Positions 1 through 7,453 of a DNA stretch of 64,000 nucleotides are shown one piece after another. The translations under genes and the position numbers were made by a program. How positions within the stretch are numbered: the first letter of the stretch is position 1; every line of letters begins with the position of its first letter. Source of the stretch: Crassaminicella profunda (GTDB taxonomy: Bacteria > Bacillota > Clostridia > Peptostreptococcales > Thermotaleaceae); contig NZ_CP082326.1 of the NCBI RefSeq assembly GCF_019884785.1, positions 4,519,355-4,583,354 of the forward strand, written 5' to 3'. The notes beneath the pieces were generated by a model. It was not told the origin of the DNA. It saw nothing but the letters and a program-made list of their open reading frames with translations, and did no database searches.

Positions 1-102
1 AGCGATACCAATCATTCCAAGAATTATAACTAATAATAAAGAGAAAAAAACTAGGGTACTTCCTCTTTGTTCAGAAAATAAATTTTTTATTTTTGGGTTC
101 AT
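1..102 (-). CDS. TadG-like pilus assembly protein, N-terminal part (partial)
   Basis: The gene runs off the left edge, so only the first 34 codons are visible. An ATG at 102 is preceded by a GGTGGG ribosome site. The peptide begins with a short charged stretch, then a Gly residue at the pilin-like position (EQRGSTLV), then a hydrophobic helix (VFFSLLLVIILGMIGIA). This is the usual N-terminus of Flp/Tad 'TadE/TadG-like' proteins, which are membrane-anchored minor pilins. It lies 11 bp downstream of a TadE-like gene on the same strand, so it is probably the last gene seen of a tad operon. Family assignment rests on the N-terminus and context only. Confidence 0.6.
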   Translation of the reverse strand, partial: MNPKIKNLFSEQRGSTLVFFSLLLVIILGMIGIA

Positions 103-113
103 TGTATCCCACC

Positions 114-497
114 TTATTCTATACGGATTGTAGAATCTGTAATAACCCTATACGGAGATGGAAATAGGGTTGAAAGGAAAGGGGTAACATATGTAATAGG
201 ATATTCTAAGGTCACTGTAATATAATCTCCTGATTTTCTTTGTAAGGTATTGGGAGAAATTTGAATCTGCAAAAGATTTACGTCTCCAACATGTAAATTA
301 TTTTGAGCAAACTGGGTAATTGTGTCATCGGATTCTCCAAGGCCTCCCATCCTTACTGCTTCTTGTGTGATGAGATTGAGATGCATATAGGTATACATAA
401 TCCTTCCAAAGTCAAAAGTGGCACATATTAAAAGGAGTAAAATAGGTAAAATTAATGCAAATTCTACAAGGGATTGACCCTTCTCATTTTTTACCAT
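114..497 (-). CDS. TadE-like pseudopilin
   Basis: This is a 127-residue protein of typical TadE length. It starts with a short basic leader followed by the KGQSLVEFALILP motif, which is the Gly-x-x-x-(V/T)-E-F signature of class III (Flp-type) prepilins. A single hydrophobic helix (about residues 14-32) and a mostly beta extracytoplasmic domain follow. In Tad systems TadE is a minor pseudopilin processed by the dedicated peptidase. That peptidase gene lies immediately upstream and overlaps this start by 7 bp, which implies translational coupling. Confidence 0.8.
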   Translation of the reverse strand: MVKNEKGQSLVEFALILPILLLLICATFDFGRIMYTYMHLNLITQEAVRMGGLGESDDTITQFAQNNLHVGDVNLLQIQISPNTLQRKSGDYITVTLEYPITYVTPFLSTLFPSPYRVITDSTIRIE

Positions 498-1012
498 AGA
501 TGTAATCCCCCTTCTAAAAGGAGATTGATGATAGCTCCTGTTGCAATGGCTGTGCCATAGGGATATGTGTTGGAGAGATCATTATTATTGATAAGTGAAG
601 GTAATCTTATACCATATTTTAAGTTGTAAATATAATAATACAAAGATTTAAGGGTAGTGTGTAGTTGTTTTTGAAAAATTAGTAATATAAATGCCATTAG
701 GCCCCCTGCGATTGCCATATATATGCTTGAATGCAAAACAAAGTAAGAACCTTTAAGGGCACCTATTAAAGCAAGGAGCTTTACATCTCCTGCTCCCATA
801 CCACCTAGAAGATAGGGGACAAAAAGAATTAAAAAACCAACAAAAAAACCAATAACAGAAGAAAATAAATCTTTAGATCCACCCAATAAAAGATGTGATA
901 AAAAAGCAATTATAAGAGTTGGGAATATGACTTTGTTATAGATTTTTCTTTCCCTTATATCTGTAATCACACAGATAACTAAGAGCATAACTAATAAAAA
1001 ATTAAACCACAT
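491..1012 (-). CDS. Prepilin peptidase, TadV/CpaA type (A24 aspartic protease)
   Basis: This 173-residue membrane protein has about six hydrophobic helices and lacks the N-terminal methylase domain of PilD, as is usual for TadV/CpaA. The two catalytic aspartates are visible. One is near residue 18 in TDIRERKIYN and the other is in GGMGAGDVKLLA (the GxGDxK motif). It would cut the leaders of the Flp pilin and the TadE/TadG-like pseudopilins encoded beside it. A dispersed repeat and a terminator separate it from the Flp pilin gene, so it may depend on readthrough or have its own promoter. Confidence 0.88.
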   Translation of the reverse strand: MWFNFLLVMLLVICVITDIRERKIYNKVIFPTLIIAFLSHLLLGGSKDLFSSVIGFFVGFLILFVPYLLGGMGAGDVKLLALIGALKGSYFVLHSSIYMAIAGGLMAFILLIFQKQLHTTLKSLYYYIYNLKYGIRLPSLINNNDLSNTYPYGTAIATGAIINLLLEGGLHLW

Positions 1013-1043
1013 ACTACCACCCTTCTTTCTTCAAAATCATCAT

Positions 1044-1105
1044 AAGTAAGTTTTTAAATTTCGTTGGCCATAGGAGCATAGAGAATAGCATAATGCGAAT
1101 TTTTT
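1044..1105 (+). repeat. Intergenic dispersed repeat, copy A
   Basis: This is one of three related non-coding copies (others at 20948-21035 and 62406-62470), all in the same orientation. Shared blocks in order are GTAAGTTT, TTTCGTTGGC (copies A and C), a GAG-CATA block and AATGCGAATTTTTT at the end. This copy sits between the Flp pilin terminator and the prepilin peptidase gene. No coding capacity is seen. Confidence 0.6.
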
Positions 1106-1111
1106 GTTGAA

Positions 1112-1143
1112 AAAATGGCCCTACATTTTAAATGTGGGGCCCT
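1112..1143 (-). terminator. Terminator after the Flp pilin gene
   Basis: A GC-rich hairpin (AGGGCCCCACATT / AATGTAGGGCC) is followed on the minus strand by ATTTTTTC. It lies 27 bp beyond the pilin stop codon. The pilin message would mostly end here, allowing a high pilin to peptidase ratio. Confidence 0.8.
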
Positions 1144-1170
1144 CTCTTTATGCAATACCTTTTATGTATA

Positions 1171-1350
1171 TTAAGAACCTGCAGGAGGATTGATTGTATC
1201 TAATGTATTATTAAACATAGCTGTAATTCTAGGGCCGAATAAAGCAATGATTGCGATAACTGCTACAGCGATTGCTCCTAAGATCAAACCGTATTCTGTC
1301 ATACCTTGACCTTTTTCTTCAGTGATTAGACCTTTTAATTTTTTTAGCAT
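1171..1350 (-). CDS. Flp/Fap-type major pilin
   Basis: This 59-residue protein has the Flp prepilin layout: a short basic leader with KKLKG, then EEKGQGMTEYGLILG (cleavage after Gly, conserved Glu and Tyr), then one long hydrophobic helix. The ATG at 1350 is used because the GGAGTG ribosome site lies six bases upstream; the in-frame GTG at 1359 overlaps that site. The gene follows a DUF192 gene and a c-di-GMP riboswitch, so pilin expression is probably controlled by c-di-GMP. It is a small structural pilin subunit exported by the Tad machinery. Confidence 0.9.
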   Translation of the reverse strand: MLKKLKGLITEEKGQGMTEYGLILGAIAVAVIAIIALFGPRITAMFNNTLDTINPPAGS

Positions 1351-1379
1351 ATGTATCACTCCTTTTTTATGTGTGTTTT

Positions 1380-1721
1380 TTACCCCAATTGAATCGTATT
1401 TCCCAATTTTGTTTGGGTTTTTTTAATTTTTCCAGCTGGAAGTTCTATAATTTCTATTGTAAGAGGATGGATTTTTCCGATTCTTCCAGGACGTAAATTT
1501 TCTTCTATGGCTACAACTTGTCTAAAAGAATCTAGATGCAATACATCAATGTTGTAACCCATGAAAAAGGTGTGAATACCTCGGCAGGGTTGAATATAAA
1601 GCGCACAATCTGAAGGTAGATTTTTTGAAAACATGAGTCCTTTTAATCTTTTGTAGAAAGTGTTGGCTATATGGACCTTTGTTGCCAAAATCTGACCATT
1701 ATCTAGATTCATGAGCTTCAA
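1380..1721 (-). CDS. DUF192 family protein
   Basis: This 113-residue protein matches the compact DUF192 fold over its full length. Recognisable stretches are RLKGLMFSK, the core GIHTFFMGYNIDVLHLD and the C-terminal ELPAG. The molecular role of the family is unknown. Members often sit beside Tad/Flp pilus genes, as here, where the Flp pilin follows 29 bp downstream. No signal peptide is evident. Translation probably starts at TTG 1721, eight bases after a GGGGGTG ribosome site. It is the first gene after the c-di-GMP riboswitch. Confidence 0.82.
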   Translation of the reverse strand: MKLMNLDNGQILATKVHIANTFYKRLKGLMFSKNLPSDCALYIQPCRGIHTFFMGYNIDVLHLDSFRQVVAIEENLRPGRIGKIHPLTIEIIELPAGKIKKTQTKLGNTIQLG

Positions 1722-1742
1722 TAAACATTCACCCCCTATAAA

Positions 1743-1780
1743 AAATTTAACCCTGCCTTTACCGAAAGGAAAGACAGGGT
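1743..1780 (-). terminator. Riboswitch expression-platform terminator
   Basis: On the minus strand a hairpin with outer stem CCCTG/CAGGG and inner stem CCTTT/AAAGG is followed by TTAAATTTTT. It lies between the c-di-GMP aptamer and the DUF192-pilin genes, so it is the likely transcription-termination switch. Confidence 0.75.
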
Positions 1781-1799
1781 GATGAGGACGGACTAGTAA

Positions 1800-1900
1800 G
1801 TGCCTATCATCCTTCGGTAACTGGCTGGCATAGTGTAAAATACACCGTAGCCCCTATAGCTTTGCGCCACTGGCTTTCACCAGCTTTGCCATTATCGAGA
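1800..1900 (-). promoter_or_regulatory. Cyclic di-GMP-I (GEMM) riboswitch aptamer
   Basis: Read on the minus strand, the segment contains in order the class-I signatures GGCAAAGC, a GAAA tetraloop (GGTGAAAGCC), GGCGCAAAGC, AGGGGCTA, a variable hairpin, and GCCAGCCAGTTACCG. The GAAA-loop arm and its receptor arm match the known two-helix architecture. A hairpin terminator follows before a DUF192 gene and the Flp pilin. Whether c-di-GMP turns the genes on or off cannot be decided by eye. Confidence 0.88.
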
Positions 1901-2135
1901 TTTTGTTGCACCTGATTCTTAAGTAAATTATATAGGTGATGAAACTACCTAACAATAGGTCGGTAGAACTATTTTCTACAAATTCTGACATGAAATAATT
2001 TAGAGAATATTTTTAAAGTTTACGGTTAAAATATTGATTGTTATAGAAAACAAAGCATTCTTTTATAGAAAAATAGAAGGAATTTGTCATAATAAATAGA
2101 ATAGGATATGTAAATGATTTGAAGGAGGAGTACAG

Positions 2136-2570
2136 ATGAATTGGGATGAGCTTTTTAAAGAAGGAGAACAATTGGTAAGTGATCGAATGATCTCTGAAGC
2201 TATAGAACATTATAAAGGAATTATGGAAAAAGCAGAGGATAATCAAAAAATATACTATTGGGCATTAAAGCATTTAGGGGATGTAGTGGGATATGCAGGG
2301 ATTAAAGATTATCTTCAAGCAATAGATATTTATCAAAAGATTATTAATGAATATGAGGAAGACGATGATACATTATATAATTGGTGCCAATTAGATATTG
2401 CTAAGGCGTATTTAGAAATGGGAATGGAGATGTTTGAGAACTTTGATAATATAAAAGAGATTGTAGAAATGGAAGATTCAAATATGGAACAATACTTTGG
2501 CAAACTCCTTCAAAAAAGAAATGATTATATTGAAAGAGAAGCAGAGATCCTTTATAAGGAAAGAATGTAG
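2136..2570 (+). CDS. Hypothetical TPR-like helical protein
   Basis: This 144-residue soluble, acidic protein is entirely helical in appearance. Repeating patterns such as AIEHYKGIMEKAEDNQ...ALKHLGDVV and AIDIYQKIINEYEEDDD...CQLDIAKAYLEMG look like two to three tetratricopeptide-type helix pairs. This suggests a protein-binding role, but the function is unknown. The ATG at 2136 has a strong GAAGGAGGAG site. It converges on rnhA with a shared terminator and has no obvious operon partner. Confidence 0.65.
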   Translation: MNWDELFKEGEQLVSDRMISEAIEHYKGIMEKAEDNQKIYYWALKHLGDVVGYAGIKDYLQAIDIYQKIINEYEEDDDTLYNWCQLDIAKAYLEMGMEMFENFDNIKEIVEMEDSNMEQYFGKLLQKRNDYIEREAEILYKERM

Positions 2571-2598
2571 AAGACCTTCTAAATTTAGAAGGTCTTTT
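2571..2598. terminator. Bidirectional terminator
   Basis: An AAGACCTTCT/AGAAGGTCTT hairpin with A- and T-rich flanks lies between convergent genes and serves both. Confidence 0.85.
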
Positions 2599-3139
2599 CT
2601 CTTAACTGATCAATTCCTTTATTTGCTAAAGCATCGGCTACAATATTCATTTTTGTGATATAGATGAATTCCTCCATAGAGAAATGATGGCCATTCCATG
2701 TTTTAAATTTTTCATACCATTTGTTCATTTGAGAGGAATTGTTAATATTTAAGTGTCCCTTCACCCGATAAAAATTGATATTTTTTTGTCTATTAATTTC
2801 TTCTAATAATTTTTCCCAAAGTTCTTTATTTTCTACAGGTTTTTTACTTGCGTTTATCCAGCCGTTCATCTGCCATTTTATGTACCACTTTTTTGTGAAA
2901 CATTCAATCAGGTAGGAGCTGTCAGAGAAAATATTAATAACAAGATTCTCTTTTTTTAGAACTTTTAAACTTTCTAATAGTGCAGTCATTTCCATACGAT
3001 TATTTGTAGTATTTTTCTCTCCTCCATATAATTCTTTTTTATGTTCACCGTATTCTAGGGTAGCTCCCCAACCTCCTAAATTATTTTCATTTTGATTTCC
3101 AGAACAAGCACCATCTGTATATATGTTAATAGCTTTCAT
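2585..3139 (-). CDS. rnhA: Ribonuclease HI
   Basis: This 184-residue enzyme degrades the RNA strand of RNA-DNA hybrids. The four metal-binding carboxylates of the fold are present: D9 (IYTDGACSGN), E50 (NNRMEMTALL), D73 (IFSDSSYL) and D169 (NIVADALANKG). The RVKGHLN segment corresponds to the conserved His loop. It is longer than E. coli RNase HI (155 residues) because of an insertion before the last motif. It is a single gene with a 3' terminator shared with the convergent neighbour. Confidence 0.88.
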   Translation of the reverse strand: MKAINIYTDGACSGNQNENNLGGWGATLEYGEHKKELYGGEKNTTNNRMEMTALLESLKVLKKENLVINIFSDSSYLIECFTKKWYIKWQMNGWINASKKPVENKELWEKLLEEINRQKNINFYRVKGHLNINNSSQMNKWYEKFKTWNGHHFSMEEFIYITKMNIVADALANKGIDQLREKTF

Positions 3140-3244
3140 TTAATCAACTCCTTCTCAATTATTATACCAAATCATTTAAATTTCATTGAAACTTTTGCGT
3201 TTTTTTGAATATAGATAAAATAAAGAGTTTAGGGAGGGTAAAAT

Positions 3245-3586
3245 ATGTGTATCAGAATAGTATCTCTATCCATCACGCCAAAAGAAGTATTAGAACTTTT
3301 AATGGGGGAAATAGATGGAGATTTGATACATTATGAATATCATCAGATCAAAGAGAATATAGGATTTGGTAATGCTGTTTTTGAAAAATTTTATACAAGG
3401 ATGAAATCACAAAGAATGATGATTGTCAGTATGGAAAATATAGAAAATATAACAAATGCTACAATCATTCTTTCTTCTAACCATGAGGAAGACACCTATA
3501 GGCTAGATTTTGAGATAGAAGATGAATGTATGGAAGAAATATTAGAAATATTAGATGGATATATTATTGATGAGAAAATAGAATAA
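3245..3586 (+). CDS. Hypothetical protein, possibly DUF6054-like
   Basis: This 113-residue protein has no signal peptide or membrane helix. The central stretch AVFEKFYTRMKSQRMMIVSMEN, given here as AVFEKFYTR followed by a strand ending in ENI, resembles DUF6054 proteins, but the C-terminal glycine-rich signature expected there is absent. The assignment is therefore tentative and no function is proposed. A GGGAGGG ribosome site precedes the ATG. The gene converges on a Cys-rich protein gene. Confidence 0.55.
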   Translation: MCIRIVSLSITPKEVLELLMGEIDGDLIHYEYHQIKENIGFGNAVFEKFYTRMKSQRMMIVSMENIENITNATIILSSNHEEDTYRLDFEIEDECMEEILEILDGYIIDEKIE

Positions 3587-3610
3587 CAGGTAGCTTCCTA
3601 CCTGTTATTC
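3584..3610. terminator. Bidirectional terminator
   Basis: A perfect ATAACAGGTAG/CTACCTGTTAT hairpin spans the convergent ends of two genes and overlaps both stop regions. Confidence 0.8.
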
Positions 3611-3871
3611 TTCATCACGCTGGCTACCGATACGAATGACTTCCTTCATTTTTGACATAACATAATCATAGGCTCCTTTGCCATGAGGAATCAAGCAATC
3701 GCTACAATCTTTTACACCATTTGTATACTTAAAATTTCCACCGCATTGATCCTTTAACATATATAGTGGACAAAAGCAGAATAGACAGTTAAAATCTTTT
3801 TCATCCTTAACTTTGTGACAGGGAAAATATTCACATTTACTATTTTGATGGAATTTAAAATTTTCACTCAT
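3605..3871 (-). CDS. Cysteine-rich small domain protein (PF04071-like)
   Basis: This 88-residue protein carries the family pattern C-x-x-FPCH, FNCLFCFCPLY, QCGGNF and KDCSDCLIPH, giving eight cysteines and two histidines likely to bind zinc or a cluster. In other genomes members are found alone or next to corrinoid genes, but no such neighbour is present here. The biochemical role is unknown. The start at 3871 follows a GAAGGAGAT site. Confidence 0.82.
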   Translation of the reverse strand: MSENFKFHQNSKCEYFPCHKVKDEKDFNCLFCFCPLYMLKDQCGGNFKYTNGVKDCSDCLIPHGKGAYDYVMSKMKEVIRIGSQRDEE

Positions 3872-3987
3872 ATAATCATCTCCTTCAATAGATTTTTAGT
3901 TATTTTTTATAGATGATAAATTTACAGCTTTGTATGGTCTCAATTATAAGTGTAACATATTGGAAGGAACTTGGGAATGAGGGTGTT

Positions 3988-4016
3988 ACATTTATTAAGT
4001 ATATGCATATAATGTA
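3988..4016 (+). promoter_or_regulatory. Possible sigma-E/K-type sporulation promoter
   Basis: An AC (3988-3989) is followed after 16 bases by CATATAATG (4006-4014). This resembles CATAnnnTA of sigma-K and CATACAnT of sigma-E. It is 30 bases before the start of the LysM gene. The match is suggestive only. Confidence 0.35.
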
Positions 4017-4044
4017 TTATGCTTAAAAAAGGAGTGAAAATTGA

Positions 4045-4749
4045 ATGCATCCTGCATTAATAAGAAAATGTCCAATAGGAACTACGTTATACACTGTAAA
4101 AAAGGGTGACACATTATATAATATTGCAATGAAGTACAATACTAGGGCGCAATTTTTAGCTTATATCAATAGACTTAAAGATCCAGATAATCTTAAGATC
4201 GGGCAACCCCTTTGTGTTCCCAAAAGACCTGTTGTGCCACCTTGCCTGAATGGGAGATATTATACGATTCAGTATGGAGATACACTATATAAGCTTGCGA
4301 AAGAGAATAAGATTTCTGTACAAGAATTACAAAGAGCGAATCCCTTTATAAATCCTTATAATTTGATAATAGGCCAAATGATTTGTATTCCTAAAAAGCC
4401 TATGGAATGCAAAGATGGGCAAGTATATATGGTGAAAGAAGGGGATACTTATTATATAATTGCAACTAAATTTGATGTATCTTTTAATGCCTTAAGGAAA
4501 GCTAATCCCAATTTTGATTTAGAAAATTTACAGATAGGTCAAGAAATTTGTATTCCTTCATCAAAGCCTTCAGTCATTTGTCCAGAAGATAAGACTTATA
4601 TTATAGAGGAAGGTGAAAATTTATCGAGTGTGGCAGAAAAGTTTGTTGTTAGTGCAGCAGATATTCTAAAAGTAAATCCAAATATGATACCGAGTGAATT
4701 TATACCAGGGAGATTGATTTGTATTCCAACAGAAGAGGTACCTGTTTAA
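4045..4749 (+). CDS. Four-LysM-domain protein, probably spore envelope
   Basis: This 234-residue protein consists almost wholly of four LysM modules at about residues 15-58, 72-115, 126-169 and 184-229. Each has the YTV-x-x-GDTLY start and an IGQ-x-(I/L)CIP end. The modules bind peptidoglycan-type glycans. There is no signal peptide or catalytic domain. That layout, with cysteine in each ICIP end, is typical of clostridial proteins assembled around the spore from the mother-cell cytoplasm, so a coat or cortex-binding role is inferred. The start is the ATG after AAAAAGGAG. A terminator follows immediately. Confidence 0.78.
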   Translation: MHPALIRKCPIGTTLYTVKKGDTLYNIAMKYNTRAQFLAYINRLKDPDNLKIGQPLCVPKRPVVPPCLNGRYYTIQYGDTLYKLAKENKISVQELQRANPFINPYNLIIGQMICIPKKPMECKDGQVYMVKEGDTYYIIATKFDVSFNALRKANPNFDLENLQIGQEICIPSSKPSVICPEDKTYIIEEGENLSSVAEKFVVSAADILKVNPNMIPSEFIPGRLICIPTEEVPV

Positions 4750-4753
4750 ATAA

Positions 4754-4788
4754 AAAGCAACTCTGCTAGACTAGTAGAGTTGTTTTTT
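4754..4788 (+). terminator. Rho-independent terminator
   Basis: A CAACTCTGCTAG/CTAGTAGAGTTG hairpin followed by TTTTTTATT lies just after the LysM gene. The downstream gene is convergent, so it may also serve the minus strand. Confidence 0.8.
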
Positions 4789-4789
4789 A

Positions 4790-4972
4790 TTAAAATTTGT
4801 GTTGATGAATTTCTTTTAATGATATATTGTATGCATTATCACTATAGTCAACAAGTTGTGTTTTAAAGGATGTTGAATCACTTGTATCGATAAACCTTGC
4901 ACCTTTTAGAGAACCAGTGCTAATCAGTAAAGCTCCTACTATTAATAGGGTGATTATTTTTTTTATTTGCAT
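4790..4972 (-). CDS. Small secreted hypothetical protein
   Basis: This 60-residue peptide has a clear signal sequence (KK start, hydrophobic IITLLIVGALLISTG) and a short polar mature part with no recognisable domain. An AGGAGG site precedes the ATG. Nothing in the neighbourhood suggests a role. Confidence 0.5.
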   Translation of the reverse strand: MQIKKIITLLIVGALLISTGSLKGARFIDTSDSTSFKTQLVDYSDNAYNISLKEIHQHKF

Positions 4973-5271
4973 AGAAAAAACCTCCTAATAAATGAAAATT
5001 TAAAAGCAACATGGATATTATAATGCAACGCATACCACATTGCAATATGTTTTTGCAAGTATTATTGCATACATAAATTCAAGTATTTGTTACTATAAAG
5101 ATATAAAAGATTTTTTCACATATTGTAACAATGTTTATAAACAATAGAGGACTTTATTTATATTATAGAATGTAGTATAATGCAGACAATATTTAACAGA
5201 AGCTATAAATATGCAAACTAGGTGATTTTGAATGGGTGATATAACGAATTTGAATAGAGGAGGGATGGGAA
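4973..5271. other. Intergenic region between divergent genes
   Basis: An AT-rich 299-bp stretch holds the promoters for the divergent small secreted gene and the two-component operon. Repeated TTGCA words occur near 5030-5070. No clear -35/-10 pair or RNA element was recognised. Confidence 0.4.
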
Positions 5272-5955
5272 GTGTCTGAGAGGAAAATCCTTATAGTAGA
5301 TGATGATTATAATATTTGTGAACTAATAGAACTTTATCTAAAAAAAGAAGGGTATATTGTAATGAGTACTCATAATGGATTAGATGCAATAGAAATATTT
5401 AGAGAAGAAACCCCTGACCTTGTTGTTTTAGATATTATGCTTCCTAAAATGGATGGGTGGGATGTTTGTAGAGAGTTAAAAAGAATAAGTAATGTACCTA
5501 TTATTATGCTAACAGCAAAGGGCGATACCTTTGATAAGGTTTTAGGATTAAAATTAGGTGCGGATGATTATATGGTAAAACCTTTTGAACCACGAGAATT
5601 AGTGGCAAGAGTTGAAGCAGTCCTAAGAAGAACAAATACCCCAGGCTTGGTTACAAGGCAAATGATTCTACCTCATCTTTTGATTGATATGGATCTTTAT
5701 GTGGTAAAAATAAATGATCATACTTTTTCATTACCACCAAAGGAGATGGAACTCTTATATTTTCTTGTAAAAAATCAAAATAGAGTTTTTAGTAGAGAAC
5801 AACTCATTGAAAATATATGGGGTTTTGATTTTGATGGAGACAATAGAACGATAGATGTACATATTAAAAGACTAAGAGAAAAATTAGAACCCTTAAAAAA
5901 TAAGTATGAAATAAAGACTGTTTGGGGGGTTGGATATAAATTTGAGGTGAAGTGA
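5272..5955 (+). CDS. Response regulator, OmpR/PhoB family
   Basis: This 227-residue regulator has a receiver domain (about 1-120) and a winged-helix DNA-binding domain (about 130-227). The acidic pocket (DDD near residue 10), the phospho-acceptor Asp in VVLDIMLP, the Thr of MLTAKG and the Lys of YMVKPFEP are all intact. The C-terminal TIDVHIKRLREK and WGVGYKF are typical of OmpR wings. The GTG start follows GAGGAGGGA. The kinase gene starts one base after the stop, and htrA follows, so envelope-stress sensing is a reasonable inference. Confidence 0.9.
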   Translation: MSERKILIVDDDYNICELIELYLKKEGYIVMSTHNGLDAIEIFREETPDLVVLDIMLPKMDGWDVCRELKRISNVPIIMLTAKGDTFDKVLGLKLGADDYMVKPFEPRELVARVEAVLRRTNTPGLVTRQMILPHLLIDMDLYVVKINDHTFSLPPKEMELLYFLVKNQNRVFSREQLIENIWGFDFDGDNRTIDVHIKRLREKLEPLKNKYEIKTVWGVGYKFEVK

Positions 5956-5956
5956 T

Positions 5957-7372
5957 ATGTTTAATACAGTTTTTAAGAAACTTTTAAGTACTTATTTTGT
6001 TATTATTGTGATAACTTTCTTGATTCTAGGATTACTTTTTTCTCAACTTTTTGGGAGCTATTTTTTCAATAGGAATGAAAGATTGTTACTTGAAGAAGGA
6101 GAAAAAATTAATGAGTTGGTTATTGATTATCTAAATGGATATATTACTCGTGAAAGATTAAATTTAGAATTACAATCAGTAGAGCGTTTTTTAAATACCC
6201 GTATATGGATTATCGATAAAAGGGGAATTATTTATGGGGTTTCCAGTGATGAAGAAAAATGGATTGGAAAACAAATTACAAAGAAGGATATGTTAGAAGT
6301 ACTAAAAGGGCGTACCATTGTAAAAAAAGGAATTTATGAAGAAAAAGGGAAAACTCCTATGGTAACGGTAGGTGTACCTATATTTATCAATGGAAGAGTA
6401 GATAATGCCATTATTATGCATTCTCCTTTATACGAAATTACAAAGGCTATAAGAGAAGTTCATAAAATCATATGGACAGCCATGTTGGTTTCTTTTTTTA
6501 TTTCCTTTATTATATTATATGTTGTTTCAAGAAAACTATCTGCCCCTATAAGGGAAATGGGACAAGTAGCTCAGAAATTAGCAGAAGGAGATTTTCATCA
6601 AAGAGTAACAAGCTATGAGCAAGAAGATGAAATTGGTAAAGTTACAAAAACTTTTAATGTTATGGCAGAGCAATTAGAAAAAATAGAAGAAAATAGAAGA
6701 AGTTTTATATCTGCTGTTGCTCATGAGTTAAGATCTCCATTAACTTTAATAAAAGGATTTATACAAGGGATGGTAGATGGAACCGTAGAAGACCATGAGC
6801 AAGAGAAATATTTAAATATTATTTTAAGAGAAACCAAGAGGCTTACTCAGCTAATAGGGAATTTATTAGATATACAAAAAATGGAGTCTGTGGAATATCC
6901 AATTTATCCTCAAGGATTTGATATAAACGAATTGATTGTAAGAACCCTTATAAAATATGAAGAGGAAATCAATCAAAAGGAGATAGCCGTAAATATTGAC
7001 CTTCAAAAAGAGCAAGGAATAGTCTTTGCAGATAAGGATGCTTATGAGCAGGTAATCATTAATTTATTAGATAATGCTATGAAATTTATAAAACATTCGG
7101 GGAAATTAAATATAAAGAGTTATTATCTAAATAAAAAAGTATGGGTAGAAATTCAAGACAACGGAATAGGCATATCCAAAGAGGAGCAGCAAAAGATATG
7201 GGATCAATTTTATAAAGTGGATGAGTCAAGGAATAGAAATAAAAAAGGTACGGGTTTAGGATTATACATTGTAAAAAGAATTATTGACCGGCATGAAGAA
7301 AGTATAAAAGTGGAAAGTGAATTAGGAGTAGGAACAACTTTTACCTTTTCTTTATCACCAAAAGAAAAATAG
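5957..7372 (+). CDS. Membrane sensor histidine kinase
   Basis: This 471-residue kinase has a first membrane helix (about 10-32), an extracytoplasmic sensor of about 130 residues, a second helix (about 170-190), a HAMP domain, a HisKA dimerisation helix with the phospho-acceptor His in AVAHELRSPL, and an ATPase domain with N (NLLDNAMKF), G1 (DNGIGI) and G2 (GTGLGLYIVKR) boxes. It partners the upstream response regulator. The domain order resembles CssS and related kinases that control htrA genes, and an htrA-like gene follows 80 bp downstream. Confidence 0.9.
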   Translation: MFNTVFKKLLSTYFVIIVITFLILGLLFSQLFGSYFFNRNERLLLEEGEKINELVIDYLNGYITRERLNLELQSVERFLNTRIWIIDKRGIIYGVSSDEEKWIGKQITKKDMLEVLKGRTIVKKGIYEEKGKTPMVTVGVPIFINGRVDNAIIMHSPLYEITKAIREVHKIIWTAMLVSFFISFIILYVVSRKLSAPIREMGQVAQKLAEGDFHQRVTSYEQEDEIGKVTKTFNVMAEQLEKIEENRRSFISAVAHELRSPLTLIKGFIQGMVDGTVEDHEQEKYLNIILRETKRLTQLIGNLLDIQKMESVEYPIYPQGFDINELIVRTLIKYEEEINQKEIAVNIDLQKEQGIVFADKDAYEQVIINLLDNAMKFIKHSGKLNIKSYYLNKKVWVEIQDNGIGISKEEQQKIWDQFYKVDESRNRNKKGTGLGLYIVKRIIDRHEESIKVESELGVGTTFTFSLSPKEK

Positions 7373-7453
7373 CTTTTGTTCACAAATTGTTCATATTCTG
7401 TTCATAACCTTCTTTTAAAATAAAGTTATCAACAATTAAGAGGTGATAATTTT

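Noticed and set aside
2013-2246. Minus-strand ORF of 77 residues overlapping the TPR-like gene
   Set aside because: It is a shadow: Phe/Tyr-rich low-complexity text, no ribosome site, and the plus-strand gene has a strong site and plausible protein.
5030-5110. Possible small RNA or riboswitch from repeated TTGCA words
   Set aside because: No stable stem or known riboswitch signature could be drawn; the region is simply AT-rich.
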